A DNA stretch of 64,000 nucleotides from assembly GCF_000024785.1 (NCBI RefSeq), contig NC_013441.1, forward strand, positions 3,410,001-3,474,000. The letters are read 5' to 3'. Numbering within the stretch: position 1 is the stretch's first letter; every line of letters begins with the position of its first letter. The stretch is from Gordonia bronchialis DSM 43247 (GTDB lineage Bacteria; Actinomycetota; Actinomycetes; Mycobacteriales; Mycobacteriaceae). The position numbers were made by a program, and so were the translations under genes. Below are positions 46,830 to 58,021 of this stretch, piece by piece. The notes beneath the pieces are model-generated. The model did no database searches, was not told the origin of the DNA, and worked only from the letters and a program-made list of their open reading frames with translations.

Positions 46830-46896
46830 CGCACCCTGATGACAGCGGACCCGCACCGACAATCGGCGCGGGTCCGCAGCGGTAATGCGGTGAAAC

Positions 46897-47970
<1,074 letters not shown>

Positions 47971-48017
47971 TTAATTCTATGCTGTCACCAGCGCGAATTC
48001 CGTGCTGAGAGCAGCGG

Positions 48018-48521
48018 TCAGCGGTGTGCCGACATGCTCTTGGGTCCCCGACCCAGCGCCACCGCGCCCGACTGGGCGATCTCGCGGATGCCGTACGGGT
48101 CCAGCATCCGCAGCAGCGCTTCGAGCTTCTCTGCGGTTCCCGTCGCCTCGATCGTCAGCGATTCCGGCGACACGTCGATCACCTTGGCGCGGAAGAGGTT
48201 CACAACCTCGATGACCTCGGTGCGCACGCTCGCATCGGAACGCACCTTGACCATCATCAGCTCACGAGCGACCGAGTTCGCCGGGTCCTGCTCGACGATC
48301 TTGATGACGTTGATCAGCTTGTTGAGCTGCTTGGTCACCTGTTCGAGCGGGAAGTCCTCGACGCTGACCATTATCGTCATCCGCGAGATGCCTTTGAGCT
48401 CGGTCGGTCCCACCGCCAGCGACTCGATATTGAAGCCGCGCCGGGAGAACAGGGCCGAGACACGTGCGAGGACACCCGGACGGTCCTCGACCAGCACGCT
48501 GAGGGTATGGGTGGTGCTCAC
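48018..48521 (-). CDS. ilvN: acetolactate synthase small subunit
   Basis: A 167-residue regulatory subunit with an N-terminal ACT domain ([37 protein letters not shown]) that binds valine, and a C-terminal ACT-like domain. GTG 48521 overlaps the ilvB stop as GTGA, so the two subunits are coupled. Longer upstream in-frame sequence lies inside ilvB. Confidence 0.97.
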   Translation of the reverse strand: MSTTHTLSVLVEDRPGVLARVSALFSRRGFNIESLAVGPTELKGISRMTIMVSVEDFPLEQVTKQLNKLINVIKIVEQDPANSVARELMMVKVRSDASVRTEVIEVVNLFRAKVIDVSPESLTIEATGTAEKLEALLRMLDPYGIREIAQSGAVALGRGPKSMSAHR

Positions 48522-50452
48522 TGCTCGTCCTTCTTCTCTTGTGCGGCTGCGTGATCCGCCTTCTCCATGACCTCGTGGATCTCCACCGGGTCCGACGCCG
48601 ACTCGTCGTCGTCGAACAGCGGCCGGATGTCGCGGGCCGCCATGATTTGATCGTTGCCCGTTCCGGCGGCGACCATCGGCCACACCTGGGCGTCCTTGCC
48701 GACGATGAAGTCGATGACGACCGGGCGGTCGTTGATCTCCCGCGCCTTCGCGATCACGTCATCGACGTCGGCCTCGTTCTCGACACGGAATGCCGCGCAG
48801 CCCAACGCTTCTGCCAGTTTCACAAAGTCCGGGATCATCCGCGAGTGGGTCGCGAGGTCGGTGTTGGAGTACCGCTCCTCGTAGAACAGGGTCTGCCACT
48901 GGCGGACCATCCCCAGGTTTCCGTTGTTGATCAGCGCCACCTTGATGGGAATGCCCTCGATCGCACACGTCGCCAGTTCCTGATTGGTCATCTGGAAGCA
49001 GCCGTCGCCGTCGATGGCCCAGACCTCGGCGTCGGGATCGGCCATCTTGGCACCCATCGCCGCCGGCACCGCATAACCCATCGTGCCCAGACCACCCGAG
49101 TTCAGCCAGGTGCGCGGCTTCTCGTAGGAGATGAACTGCGCCGCCCACATCTGGTGCTGACCGACACCGGCGCAGTACACCGCGTCGGGTCCAGCCGCCT
49201 TGCCGATCTGACTGATGACGAATTCCGGCGACATCGACCCGTCGGTCTGCCGGTCGTAGCTGACCGGGTAGGTCCGGCGGATGCCGTCGAGGTACCGCCA
49301 CCACGCCGTGAGATCCGGGGCGTCACCACCGGTGGCGCGCTCGTTGCGCAGCGTCTCGGTCAGCTCGGCGATGACCGCCTTGCAATCCCCGACGATGGGC
49401 ACGTCCGCGTGGCGGTTCTTGCCGATCTCGGCGGGATCGATGTCGGCGTGGATGACCTTGGCATCGGGCGCGAAGGAATCGAGCTGACCGGTCACCCGGT
49501 CGTCGAATCGGGCTCCGAGGGTGATCAGCAGATCGCTGCGCTGCAACGCCGCGACGGCGGCCACCGTGCCATGCATGCCGGGCATGCCCAGATGCTGGTC
49601 GTGGCTGTCGGGGAACGCGCCCCGCGCCATCAGCGTGGTCACCACCGGGATGCCGGTCAGCTCGGCGAGTTCGCGCAGTTCCTCAGCCGCGTTGGACTTG
49701 ATGACACCGCCGCCGACGTAGAGCACCGGCGCCTTGGCCGCATTGATCAGGCGCGCCGCCTCGCGCACCTGCTTGCCGTGCGGTTTGGTGACCGGCCGGT
49801 AGCCGGGCAGGTCGATCTGCGGCGGCCAGGAGAAGGTGGTCTGGCTCTGCAGGATGTCCTTGGGGATGTCCACCAGGACCGCGCCCGGCCGGCCGCTCTC
49901 GGCGATGTGGAAGGCTTCCGCGATCACCTGCGGGATGTCCGCGGCGTTGCTGACCAGGAAGTTGTGCTTGGTCACCGGCATGGTGATGCCGGAGATGTCG
50001 GCCTCCTGGAAGGCGTCGGTCCCGATCAGGGCCCGTCCGACCTGTCCGGTGATCGCGACCACCGGCACGGAGTCCATCTGCGCATCGGCCAACGGCGTGA
50101 CCAGGTTGGTCGCCCCCGGACCCGAGGTCGCCATCATGACCCCGGCGCGACCGGCGACCTGCGCGTAGCCGGTGGCGGCGTGACCGGCACCCTGCTCGTG
50201 GCGGACCAGGACGTGCCGGACCTTCTGGGAATCGAGCAGCGGGTCATAGACCGGCAGGACCGCGCCGCCGGGAATGCCGAAGACGATCTCCACACCGAGT
50301 TCCTCGAGGGAACGCACCACCGACTGCGCACCGCTCACCCGTTCGGGCGCGACGGTGTGCTGACCTACCGCACGCAGGTTTCCCGCCGCGGGTGACTGCT
50401 GCTTGTGTGCCGGCTCCCGGCCGGCGTCGGTGCGTGCTGTTGGTGCGCTCAC
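48518..50452 (-). CDS. ilvB: acetolactate synthase large subunit
   Basis: A 644-residue thiamine diphosphate enzyme that makes acetolactate or acetohydroxybutyrate. The catalytic Glu lies in [16 protein letters not shown]; the FAD region and the C-terminal thiamine diphosphate motif ([34 protein letters not shown]) are intact. The first 35 residues are a non-conserved Ala/Gln-rich extension. The gene is preceded by a leader peptide and terminator that should couple its transcription to the supply of charged Val-tRNA. Confidence 0.97.
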   Translation of the reverse strand: MSAPTARTDAGREPAHKQQSPAAGNLRAVGQHTVAPERVSGAQSVVRSLEELGVEIVFGIPGGAVLPVYDPLLDSQKVRHVLVRHEQGAGHAATGYAQVAGRAGVMMATSGPGATNLVTPLADAQMDSVPVVAITGQVGRALIGTDAFQEADISGITMPVTKHNFLVSNAADIPQVIAEAFHIAESGRPGAVLVDIPKDILQSQTTFSWPPQIDLPGYRPVTKPHGKQVREAARLINAAKAPVLYVGGGVIKSNAAEELRELAELTGIPVVTTLMARGAFPDSHDQHLGMPGMHGTVAAVAALQRSDLLITLGARFDDRVTGQLDSFAPDAKVIHADIDPAEIGKNRHADVPIVGDCKAVIAELTETLRNERATGGDAPDLTAWWRYLDGIRRTYPVSYDRQTDGSMSPEFVISQIGKAAGPDAVYCAGVGQHQMWAAQFISYEKPRTWLNSGGLGTMGYAVPAAMGAKMADPDAEVWAIDGDGCFQMTNQELATCAIEGIPIKVALINNGNLGMVRQWQTLFYEERYSNTDLATHSRMIPDFVKLAEALGCAAFRVENEADVDDVIAKAREINDRPVVIDFIVGKDAQVWPMVAAGTGNDQIMAARDIRPLFDDDESASDPVEIHEVMEKADHAAAQEKKDEQ

Positions 50453-50499
50453 TGCACGATCCTCATCTTGGTTGGTGAATCTTCTGTTCTGGTGACAAG

Positions 50500-50531
50500 A
50501 AAAAACCCCCGACAGCTTGGCTGTTCGAGGG
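50500..50531 (-). terminator. ilvBN attenuator terminator
   Basis: On the minus strand, CCCTCGAACAGC pairs with GCTGTCGGGGG (one bulged A, one G-U) around a CAA loop and is followed directly by six T. It lies 48 bp upstream of the ilvB ATG and 40 bp after the leader peptide stop. Confidence 0.9.
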
Positions 50532-50585
50532 TGGCGCGTCGACGCTGAGTGGGGTCTCGTCAGTGACCGGTCAGGCGACGCGCCA
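50532..50585 (-). promoter_or_regulatory. ilvBN leader RNA alternative pairing
   Basis: TGGCGCGTCG inside the last codons of the leader peptide (50585-50576) is exactly complementary to CGACGCGCCA (50541-50532) just before the terminator. This is the 1:2 pairing expected of a translation-controlled attenuator. ACCCTCG also occurs both in the leader (50606-50600) and in the terminator's first arm, so the leader copy could compete for the second arm. Confidence 0.65.
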
Positions 50586-50618
50586 GCCGATTACTACTAC
50601 GAGGGTCCCGTTCTGCAT
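50571..50618 (-). CDS. ilvBN leader peptide
   Basis: A 15-codon frame, [15 protein letters not shown], carrying three consecutive valine codons (all GTA, a rare choice in this GC-rich genome), then Ile, and a fourth Val. It ends 40 bp before the attenuator terminator. Its composition, position and size match leader peptides of branched-chain amino acid operons; the corynebacterial ilvB leader also has consecutive Val codons. Ribosome stalling at these codons when Val-tRNA is scarce should prevent the terminator. Confidence 0.9.
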   Translation of the reverse strand: MQNGTLVVVIGWRVA

Positions 50619-50627
50619 CACGCATTC

Positions 50628-50657
50628 ACGGTATGACCGCGTGTAGTCGCGAGTCAA
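50628..50657 (-). promoter_or_regulatory. ilvBN promoter
   Basis: On the minus strand TTGACT (50657-50652), an 18-bp spacer and TACCGT (50633-50628) lie 9 bases upstream of the leader-peptide ATG. Transcription would start within two or three bases of that ATG, so the leader peptide should be translated from an almost leaderless mRNA. Confidence 0.6.
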
Positions 50658-50761
50658 ACTCCGGACCGTCGGGTCCCATATCGTGGGAAACCACAGGTGG
50701 TGGGCATCGTCGTCGACCCCTCGTGTCGGGGCCGTGCGGACCGGCCGGGCACAATGAGTAT

Positions 50762-51235
50762 GTGCCGACTGATTCACCTCTCGATCCGCAACCCTCAGCT
50801 TCGCGTCCGTCGGGCGACACCACCGCCGATGCCGAGCAGGTGGAACTGCCCGCCGTGTTCCGGTTGAACCGGGTCTCCTACTTCGCGGTCCCGATGGTCG
50901 CGATCGTGTCGATCATCCTCGCCGGTACCTCGCTGATCTGGCTGGGCTGGACGCTGATCGTCCCGATCCTCGTGGGCCTCTGGATTCACCGGCTGCGCAC
51001 CGTGGTCACCGAGGACGGGCTGCAGGCGGTCGGCACCTTCGGCACCCGCGAGGTGGCCTGGGCTGATCTGGCCGGCATGCAGTTCCCGCGCTGGACGGCC
51101 GTGCGTGCGGTCCGCACCGACGGCGACCGTGTGCGGCTGCCGGCCATCGGATTCGACGATCTCCCCCGCCTGTCGGTGGCCAGTGGCGGCCGGATACCCG
51201 ACCCGTTCAAGGCCGCCGCCGACGCGCAGGACTGA
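50762..51235 (+). CDS. cfp6: PH-domain membrane protein (low-molecular-weight antigen CFP-6 type)
   Basis: A 157-residue protein. After a hydrophilic N-terminus (1-38) come two close membrane spans (about 42-80, [20 protein letters not shown] then [14 protein letters not shown]) and a C-terminal bacterial PH domain ([40 protein letters not shown]). This matches Rv3004 (CFP-6), which also sits divergently beside ilvB. Start GTG 50762. Function unknown. Confidence 0.85.
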   Translation: MPTDSPLDPQPSASRPSGDTTADAEQVELPAVFRLNRVSYFAVPMVAIVSIILAGTSLIWLGWTLIVPILVGLWIHRLRTVVTEDGLQAVGTFGTREVAWADLAGMQFPRWTAVRAVRTDGDRVRLPAIGFDDLPRLSVASGGRIPDPFKAAADAQD

Positions 51236-51246
51236 CACCCCGCACC

Positions 51247-51280
51247 CCGACCGCCCCGACCCGGGGCGGTCGGTGGTTTT
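51247..51280 (+). terminator. cfp6 terminator
   Basis: A perfect 11-bp hairpin, CCGACCGCCCC/GGGGCGGTCGG with a 5-nt loop (51247-51257, 51263-51273), is followed by TGGTTTT. It starts 11 bp after the cfp6 stop. Confidence 0.85.
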
Positions 51281-51495
51281 GTTCGGCCCGATGGCCGCGG
51301 AGTACGCTCACCTGTGATAGCGCAGCCAGACCCGGCCCCACGGGCGGGTCGCCGCTTCCGGCACACCGGAACCCGGCGAAATTTCTTCGGCGTCCACCGA
51401 CGTTGTGCATGGGCGTCCGCAGGCATCACCGGATCAGCCATACCGGTATCGCCCGACGCCCACTGCGCCACCGCAGTCGATCAGATCGAGGAAAC

Positions 51496-53340
51496 ATGCC
51501 AGCCCTGAGGTCACGCACCACCACCGTCGGACGCGAAGCAGCCGGAGCCCGTTCGCTCTGGCGCGCAGCAGGTCTCACCGACGACGACTTCGGCAGGCCG
51601 ATCGTGGCCATCGCGAACTCTTACACCCAGTTCGTTCCCGGCCACGTCCACCTCAAGGACGTCGGCGAGATCGTCGCCGACGCGGTGCGGGCAGCCGGCG
51701 GTGTGCCGCGCGAATTCCACACCATCGCCGTCGACGACGGCATCGCCATGGGTCACGGCGGCATGCTCTACTCGCTGCCCAGCCGCGAGATCATCGCCGA
51801 CTCTGTCGAATACATGGTCAACGCCCACACCGCGGACGCGCTGGTGTGTATCTCCAACTGCGACAAGATCACCCCCGGCATGCTCAATGCCGCGATGCGC
51901 CTGAACATCCCCACCGTCTTCGTCTCCGGCGGACCGATGGAGGCCGGTAAGGCCGTCGTCGTCGGGGACGTGGCACACCCGTCGTCGGACCTGATCACCA
52001 CCATCTCGGCGTCGGCCAACAGCGCCGTCGACCAGGACGGGCTCGATGAGGTCGAGCGGTCCGCGTGCCCCACCTGCGGTTCGTGTTCGGGCATGTTCAC
52101 CGCGAACTCGATGAACTGCCTGACCGAGGCACTGGGTCTCGCCTTGCCCGGCAACGGTTCCACGCTGGCCACCCACGAGGCCCGTCGAGCGCTGTTCGAG
52201 CGTGCCGGCCGTGTGGTGGTGGACGCGGCCAACCGCTGGTACCGCGACGACGACGCCTCGGTGCTCCCCCGAAACATCGCCTCACCCACCGCTTTCCGCA
52301 ACGCGATGGCGCTCGACGTCGCGATGGGCGGGTCGACCAACACGGTGCTGCACATCCTCGCCGCCGCGCAGGAGGGTGAGGTCGCCGACTTTGATCTGAC
52401 CGTCATCGACGAGATCAGCCGCAACGTCCCGTGTCTGTCCAAGGTGTCGCCCAACTCCGATTACCATATGGAGGACGTCCATCGCGCGGGCGGAATCCCG
52501 GCGATCCTGGGTGAACTGCGGCGCGCCGGCCTGCTCGACGACACCACCTCCACCGTGCACTCGCCGACCATGGCCGCCTTCCTCGATGACTGGGACATCC
52601 GTGGCGGCAAGGCGATCGACGAGGCCGTCGAACTGTTCCACGCCGCCCCCGGCGGGGTGCGCACCACCACCCCGTTCTCCACCGCCAACCGGTGGAGTTC
52701 GCTGGACACCGACGCCGCCGGTGGCTGTATTCGCGACCTCGAACACGCCTACACCGTCGAAGGCGGTCTGTGTGTGTTGCGCGGCAACCTGGCCCCCGAT
52801 GGTGCCGTGCTGAAGACCGCCGGGATCGACGAGGACCTCTGGCACTTCGAAGGTCCGGCGCGGGTGGTCGAAAGCCAGGAGGAGGCCGTGCAGGTCATCC
52901 TGTCCAAGACCATCCAGGCCGGTGAGGTGCTGGTGGTGCGCTACGAGGGTCCCGCGGGCGGACCCGGTATGCAGGAGATGCTGCATCCCACCGCCTTCAT
53001 GAAGGGCACTGGCATGGGCAAGAAATGTGCGCTCATCACCGACGGCCGTTTCTCCGGCGGATCCTCCGGATTGTCGGTGGGCCACATGTCACCCGAGGCG
53101 GCGTCGGGCGGGGCCATCGGCCTCGTCGAGGACGGCGATCCGATCCTCATCGACGTCAAGACCCGCACCCTTGCGGTCCAGGTTCCCGACGCCGTGCTCG
53201 CCGAACGGCGCGCCAAGATGGAGGCCTCGGAACGTCCGTGGCAGCCCAAGGATCGGGAACGTACCGTCACCACCGCGCTGCGCGCCTACGCCAAACTGGC
53301 CACCTCGGCCGACCGGGGCGCGGTGCGGCAGGTCGACTGA
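51496..53340 (+). CDS. ilvD: dihydroxy-acid dehydratase
   Basis: A 614-residue iron-sulfur enzyme for the third common step of valine and isoleucine synthesis. It is the long Escherichia coli/Corynebacterium type (614-616 residues): [20 protein letters not shown], cluster cysteines in [20 protein letters not shown], and the C-terminal [28 protein letters not shown] precedes the ATG. A 215-bp leader region lies between the cfp6 terminator and the start; I find no leader peptide in it. The pairing with ilvBNC differs from M. tuberculosis, where ilvD is elsewhere. Confidence 0.97.
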   Translation: MPALRSRTTTVGREAAGARSLWRAAGLTDDDFGRPIVAIANSYTQFVPGHVHLKDVGEIVADAVRAAGGVPREFHTIAVDDGIAMGHGGMLYSLPSREIIADSVEYMVNAHTADALVCISNCDKITPGMLNAAMRLNIPTVFVSGGPMEAGKAVVVGDVAHPSSDLITTISASANSAVDQDGLDEVERSACPTCGSCSGMFTANSMNCLTEALGLALPGNGSTLATHEARRALFERAGRVVVDAANRWYRDDDASVLPRNIASPTAFRNAMALDVAMGGSTNTVLHILAAAQEGEVADFDLTVIDEISRNVPCLSKVSPNSDYHMEDVHRAGGIPAILGELRRAGLLDDTTSTVHSPTMAAFLDDWDIRGGKAIDEAVELFHAAPGGVRTTTPFSTANRWSSLDTDAAGGCIRDLEHAYTVEGGLCVLRGNLAPDGAVLKTAGIDEDLWHFEGPARVVESQEEAVQVILSKTIQAGEVLVVRYEGPAGGPGMQEMLHPTAFMKGTGMGKKCALITDGRFSGGSSGLSVGHMSPEAASGGAIGLVEDGDPILIDVKTRTLAVQVPDAVLAERRAKMEASERPWQPKDRERTVTTALRAYAKLATSADRGAVRQVD

Positions 53341-53364
53341 GATTCGGAGTCGGTCGGGACGTCA

Positions 53365-53399
53365 TAGTAGAAGGTCACGCCAGAAGCGACCTTCTACTA
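53365..53399. terminator. hairpin between ilvD and the DoxX gene
   Basis: A 12-bp perfect inverted repeat TAGTAGAAGGTC/GACCTTCTACTA (53365-53376, 53388-53399) with an 11-nt loop, 24 bp after the ilvD stop. The stem is unusually AT-rich for this genome and no T tract follows, so termination is likely but unproven. Confidence 0.55.
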
Positions 53400-53441
53400 C
53401 AACCCCCTTTCTAGAATGACCCCGTTCTGCGATGACCCCGC

Positions 53442-54659
53442 TCAGCTGCCGGGATTACCCGGTGAATTCAGCGGATTGGTGCCGTTGCACAGCACCCAGA
53501 TGAGTACGGCGGCCGCGATGCCGACGATCAGCCAGAGGAACGAGCCGAGGAATGGTCGGCGCGCCCAGCCGTACGGGAAGTCCAGGGAGTACAGGCCCGG
53601 ACCGGTGAGTATGATGACCGCGGCCGCGACCGCAAGCATCAGCTCGTATTCGACGCCGCCGTCGGTCGCGAAGAAGGCGAACCCACCTGCGGTGGTGACC
53701 TTGAAGGTGGCGGCGACGAGCATCGTGCCCAGGATCGCCGACGCACCGACCGGGGTGAGAAGGCCGAGGATCACCATCGCGCCGCCCACTGTCTCCGACA
53801 CCGCACCGAGGATGGCGAGCGGCTTGGCGAGATCGGCGTTGAACCCGATGTCGGGGTTCGGGGCGTTGACGAGCATGTCCTCGAAACCGCTGAGCCGCGG
53901 GCCATTCCACAGGCCGAACAACTTCTGCAGTCCGTGCCCGAGTGCGATGGCGCCGACCGCGACACGCAGGAGCAGCAGCCCGAGGTCGAGGGTGCCGCGC
54001 CGGGCCTTGGCCTTCGCCTCCTGAAGATCCTCCGCTGCGACGACGGCGGGCACGTCACGATCGTCGATGGCCTCCCCATCACCCGTGCCGCGGATCTCGT
54101 CCTCGTGGTGAACCGAGGCGAAGTGTGCCGTATCGACCCGATCGGGCTCGCTTCGATCCGCTTCGGTGTCGAGCGGCTCCGCCGATTCGGTCGGCGGCGC
54201 CGGGCGTCGTACCCCCACCGGGTCGGTGGCCCGGGTTCCGTCCGGATCGTTGGCGGCGAACCGCTCCGTCGCAGCCGCTGATCCGGTGACGCCCGCCGTG
54301 GCGCCGGTCGCGGGGACCGTCGGATCCGGGCCGCTCGGCTGGCGTGGCACCACCGGTGGTCGTTCGATGACGGCGGTGGGTTCGCTCGGGTCGGCATCCG
54401 GCTGTGGCCGGACGCGCCGGGTCTCCACCTCGTCGGGTCCGAGGTCGTCGAGGTCATCCACCCGCGACATCTGCGATGGTGATCTGCGCGCGTGACGCTC
54501 GTAGAAATCGTCGCGGTCGGGCTTGGGGGTTCGACGGGGCACAGCAGTTCCGGTCGGCTCGGCCGACGGGGTTCCGGAAGCGGTGGGCACCTCGATCTGA
54601 CCGGTCGGTTCGTCGTACGGACTGGTCGGAGGCTGTGTCGACTTGTCGCGTTCGCTCAC
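53442..54659 (-). CDS. DoxX family membrane protein with long acidic N-terminal tail
   Basis: A 405-residue protein. Residues 1-225 are hydrophilic, Pro/Thr/Asp/Glu-rich and probably disordered. The C-terminal 180 residues are a DoxX domain of four or five spans (LDLGLLLLRVAVGAIALGHGLQKLF, ETVGGAMVILGLLTP, GASAILGTMLVAATFKV). DoxX proteins in mycobacteria (Rv3005c, same position) form part of a membrane-associated oxidoreductase complex handling oxidative stress. The start is GTG 54659. The tail is far longer than the minimal family. Confidence 0.87.
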   Translation of the reverse strand: MSERDKSTQPPTSPYDEPTGQIEVPTASGTPSAEPTGTAVPRRTPKPDRDDFYERHARRSPSQMSRVDDLDDLGPDEVETRRVRPQPDADPSEPTAVIERPPVVPRQPSGPDPTVPATGATAGVTGSAAATERFAANDPDGTRATDPVGVRRPAPPTESAEPLDTEADRSEPDRVDTAHFASVHHEDEIRGTGDGEAIDDRDVPAVVAAEDLQEAKAKARRGTLDLGLLLLRVAVGAIALGHGLQKLFGLWNGPRLSGFEDMLVNAPNPDIGFNADLAKPLAILGAVSETVGGAMVILGLLTPVGASAILGTMLVAATFKVTTAGGFAFFATDGGVEYELMLAVAAAVIILTGPGLYSLDFPYGWARRPFLGSFLWLIVGIAAAVLIWVLCNGTNPLNSPGNPGS

Positions 54660-54766
54660 TCTCCCGACTCTAGGGCCTGTTCGGGGTGGGCCGTCCGAGG
54701 CCGACGGGTGAGTCGGAGATGAGGCGATCTCAGGTTGCTCCTACCCGCACCACTAGTCTGGACGGC

Positions 54767-55933
54767 ATGCGTGAGGGGCGGCGGACGAGTCGGCGCCGAC
54801 GGTTGTCCGTCGGTGCCGGACTCGGTCGATGGCGGGTGGTGGTCACCGGTGCGGCGGTGGTGGCTCTCGCCGTGAGCGGATGTGCGGATTTCAGTGCGCA
54901 GGATGAGCAGCGGGCGGCCGGGCCGTTCAGCTCCAACGACAACACCTTCACCCCCAAATCGGAGCCGCCGCCGACGTCGACACCGCCGCAGTCGCCACCG
55001 AGCGGCCCGTGCATCGACCCCGATCCCGCCGTGATCGCGACCTGCCTGGAATCGACTGCCGGAATCGCGCCCGGCGACGAGAGCGGACAATCCACCGTGG
55101 TGGCCGAGCGAACCACCGGCAAGATCATCACCCAACAGCGGTACGGCCCGCATCGTGAGCTCGGCTCGGTGCCGGTGGACTCCTCCGGCGACGGCGGACT
55201 CATCGATTTCGCCTTCTCGCCCACCTATTCTCAGGATCGCCTGATCTATGCGCTGATCACCACCCCGTCCGACAACCGCATCGTCCGGCTCGCCCCGGGG
55301 GATGTGGCGAAACCGATTTTGGTGGGAATTCCCAAGGGCGCCACCGGAAACATGGGGTCGATGTACTTTCGCTCCCCCACCGAGCTGATCGTGGCCACCG
55401 GCAACGCCGGCAATCCCGCCGCGGCGTCGGACCGGTCGTCGCTGGCCGGAAAGATCCTGCTGGTCACCGCGCTCGGGTCGGGCGCCAACCCACCACCGAA
55501 AATCCTCGCCTCCGGTATGGGTTCGGCGGTGGCACTGTGCCCCAACCCGGCGACCGGTGCGCTCTACGTCGCCGATCAGACCGCCACCGAGGACCGTCTG
55601 CAGGCGATCGAGGACGCCGGGCCCAAGGTGCTGTGGACCTGGCCGGACAAACCCCAGATCGCCGGGTGCGCGGCGGCCGCGGGCAGCATCTACGTCTCGA
55701 CGACCCGTACCCAGCACATCGAGGCCGTCAACGAACCCACCCGGGAGCGCCCGACTATCACCGCACCCGTGGTGGTACTCGAACGTAGATACGGCGCACT
55801 GGGCCGGATGACGGCCCTGCCCAACGGCCTCATCCAGTTCGCGACCCTCAACAAAGAGCGCGGCCGGCCCACTCCCAACGACGACCGCGTGGCGATCATC
55901 CAGGGCGGCGCGAGCGGGGACAACCGGGCGTAG
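54767..55933 (+). CDS. lppZ: lipoprotein LppZ-like, glucose/sorbosone dehydrogenase fold
   Basis: A 388-residue predicted lipoprotein. The signal ends with the lipobox LAVSGC near residue 42, followed by a Pro/Ser/Thr linker and a beta-propeller domain of the quinoprotein glucose/sorbosone dehydrogenase type (DGGLIDFAFSPTYSQDRLIY, TGNMGSMYFRSPTELIVATG). This fits LppZ (Rv3006), which lies at the same position. Enzymatic activity is not evident. TAGTCT (54754-54759) lies 7 bases before the ATG, suggesting a leaderless mRNA. Confidence 0.87.
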   Translation: MREGRRTSRRRRLSVGAGLGRWRVVVTGAAVVALAVSGCADFSAQDEQRAAGPFSSNDNTFTPKSEPPPTSTPPQSPPSGPCIDPDPAVIATCLESTAGIAPGDESGQSTVVAERTTGKIITQQRYGPHRELGSVPVDSSGDGGLIDFAFSPTYSQDRLIYALITTPSDNRIVRLAPGDVAKPILVGIPKGATGNMGSMYFRSPTELIVATGNAGNPAAASDRSSLAGKILLVTALGSGANPPPKILASGMGSAVALCPNPATGALYVADQTATEDRLQAIEDAGPKVLWTWPDKPQIAGCAAAAGSIYVSTTRTQHIEAVNEPTRERPTITAPVVVLERRYGALGRMTALPNGLIQFATLNKERGRPTPNDDRVAIIQGGASGDNRA

Positions 55934-55963
55934 CCCGCGACATCCACCCGCCGGACACTCAGA

Positions 55964-57469
55964 TCACGAGCAGGCGGCCAGCACGAGCTCCTTCACACGC
56001 GCCGGATCAGCCTGTCCGCGAGTCGCTTTCATGACATCGCCGACGATCTTCCCGGCGGCCGCGACCTTGCCGCCGCGGATCTTCTCGGCGATGTCGGGGT
56101 TGGCGGCGAGCGCGTCGTCGACGGCCTTCTGCAGCGCCGAATCGTCACGGACGACCTCGAGCCCCCGGTCGGCGACGATCTGCGCGGGCTCGCCCTCACC
56201 GTCAAGGACGGCCGTCGCGACCTGCTGGGCGAGTTTGGTGGTCAGCTTGCCCTCGTCCACGAGGCCGATGATCTCGGCGACCTGCGCCGGCGTGATGGCG
56301 AGATCGGCGAGTTCGACGCCCCGCGAATTGGCTTGCTGGGCAAGGAAGGACACCCACCAGCCGCGAGCCGCCTCGGGTGCGGCACCGGCGTCGACGGTGG
56401 CGATGATCAGATCGACGGCCCCCACGTTGACCAGGTCGCGCATGACCTCGTCGGAGACCCCCCACTCCTGCTGGATGCGTGCGCGACGCACCCATGGCAG
56501 TTCGGGAAGCGTGGTCGCGAGTTCGGCGACCCACGACGAATCCGGTTGCACGGGAGGAAGATCGGGCTCCGGGAAATACCGGTAGTCCTCGGCGGTCTCC
56601 TTGCGCCGGCCGGGTGAGGTGGTTCCGTCGGTCTCGTGGAAGTGCCGGGTCTCCTGCACCACCTCGCCGCCGGCCAGCAGGACCGCGGCCTGCCGGCGCA
56701 TCTCGTAGCGCACCGCGATCTCGACACTCTTCAGCGAGTTCACGTTCTTGGTCTCGGTGCGGGTGCCGAATTCCGTTGCGTCCTTACGCATCAGCGACAG
56801 GTTGGCGTCGCAGCGCAGCGATCCCTGGTCCATCCGGACATCGGATACGTCGAGCGCCTTGAGCAGATCACGCAGGGCGGTCACGTAGGCGCGGGCCACC
56901 TCGGGAGCGCGGTCCCCGGCGCCGACGATCGGCCGGGTGACGATCTCGACGAGCGGCACACCCGCACGGTTGTAGTCGAGCAGCGAGTGGCTGGCACCGT
57001 GGATTCGTCCGGTGGCCCCACCGATGTGCAGCGACTTGCCGGTGTCCTCTTCCATGTGCGCGCGCTCGATCTCGACCCGCCACTGCGTGCCGTCGGCGAG
57101 CACCACATCGAGGTGACCGTCGTAGGCGATCGGCTCGTCGTACTGCGAGATCTGGTAGTTCTTCGGCTGATCGGGATAGAAGTAGTTCTTCCGCGCGAAG
57201 ACGCTCGACGGACGAATCGAGCAGTTCAGGGCGAGTCCGATGCGGATCGCGGACTCGATGGCCTTGGCGTTGGCCACCGGCAGCGAACCCGGCAACCCGA
57301 TGCACACCGGGCAGACCTGGGTGTTGGGTTCGGCCCCGAAGGCGGTCGGGCATCCGCAGAACATCTTGGTGGCGGTGCATAGCTCGACGTGCACCTCGAG
57401 GCCCATCACGGGATCGAACTCCGCGATGACCTCGTCGTAGTCCAGCAATTCGGTGGCGGCGGCAGTCAT
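55964..57469 (-). CDS. gatB: Asp-tRNA(Asn)/Glu-tRNA(Gln) amidotransferase subunit B
   Basis: A 501-residue subunit that binds and phosphorylates the mischarged tRNA in GatCAB. It starts with the GatB/GatE domain ([20 protein letters not shown], a zinc site with CGCP and CPVC), contains [20 protein letters not shown], and ends with the YqeY-like tail ([20 protein letters not shown]). With gatA at the right edge and gltX plus tRNA-Gln in the window, it supports indirect Gln-tRNA synthesis. It is convergent with lppZ. Confidence 0.97.
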   Translation of the reverse strand: MTAAATELLDYDEVIAEFDPVMGLEVHVELCTATKMFCGCPTAFGAEPNTQVCPVCIGLPGSLPVANAKAIESAIRIGLALNCSIRPSSVFARKNYFYPDQPKNYQISQYDEPIAYDGHLDVVLADGTQWRVEIERAHMEEDTGKSLHIGGATGRIHGASHSLLDYNRAGVPLVEIVTRPIVGAGDRAPEVARAYVTALRDLLKALDVSDVRMDQGSLRCDANLSLMRKDATEFGTRTETKNVNSLKSVEIAVRYEMRRQAAVLLAGGEVVQETRHFHETDGTTSPGRRKETAEDYRYFPEPDLPPVQPDSSWVAELATTLPELPWVRRARIQQEWGVSDEVMRDLVNVGAVDLIIATVDAGAAPEAARGWWVSFLAQQANSRGVELADLAITPAQVAEIIGLVDEGKLTTKLAQQVATAVLDGEGEPAQIVADRGLEVVRDDSALQKAVDDALAANPDIAEKIRGGKVAAAGKIVGDVMKATRGQADPARVKELVLAACS

Positions 57470-57622
57470 GGCGTTCAGTTTATGCGGGGCCCGATCCCCG
57501 GGGGATCTTCAGGGTGATCACCGATGCCGAGACAGCGTCCCGCTCGTAGCGTCGAAAGAGAGAACAGCACCGCACCAGAGCGGATGCTCGATCCGAGATA
57601 CCCAACCACGAAAGGCACTCCG

Positions 57623-58012
57623 ATGACCGTCACCCCCACCGAGATCACCACCGCCGGCGCGCCACGCCTCACGCGGTCCCGCGACGACGCGTGGCTGGGC
57701 GGCGTGTGCGGCGGGATCGCCGCCCGCTGGAACCTCGACCCGGCGCTGGTCCGCGCCCTGTTCGTGGTGTCGATCCTATTGCCGGGCCCACAGGTGCTGA
57801 TCTATCTGGCGCTCTGGATCATCATCCCGCGCGAGCCGGTGCACACCGCGACCCCACTCGTCACCGGTTTGGCAGACACCGGCTTGGACGACACCACGCC
57901 GCCGGTTGTCGCCGCACCGTCGAATCTGCCGCCGAGCTACCCCGGGGCCACGGAGACACCCCAGACACCGCAGGCTCCGACGGATGACACCGACGGGTCG
58001 CCCGAGAAGTAG
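57623..58012 (+). CDS. PspC domain protein
   Basis: A 129-residue protein with one PspC domain (LTRSRDDAWLGGVCGGIAAR, WNLDPALVRALFVVSILL), including a hydrophobic hairpin around residues 50-77, and a Pro/Thr-rich C-terminal tail. PspC proteins sense or respond to membrane stress; no other psp gene is nearby. The ATG is preceded by AAAGG. It is divergent from gatB and convergent with pfkA. Confidence 0.9.
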   Translation: MTVTPTEITTAGAPRLTRSRDDAWLGGVCGGIAARWNLDPALVRALFVVSILLPGPQVLIYLALWIIIPREPVHTATPLVTGLADTGLDDTTPPVVAAPSNLPPSYPGATETPQTPQAPTDDTDGSPEK

Positions 58013-58021
58013 GCCCCCGGT

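Noticed and set aside
48539..50395. Open frame of 618 codons on the plus strand
   Set aside because: Antisense shadow of ilvB with no domain pattern.
50571..50777. 68-codon frame containing the ilv leader peptide
   Set aside because: The upstream part crosses the promoter and has no start signal; only the last 15 codons from 50618 make sense as a leader peptide.
51283..51495. Leader peptide or riboswitch before ilvD
   Set aside because: No run of Val, Leu or Ile codons, no terminator hairpin and no recognised riboswitch core; the in-frame His/Arg-rich extension is not conserved-looking.
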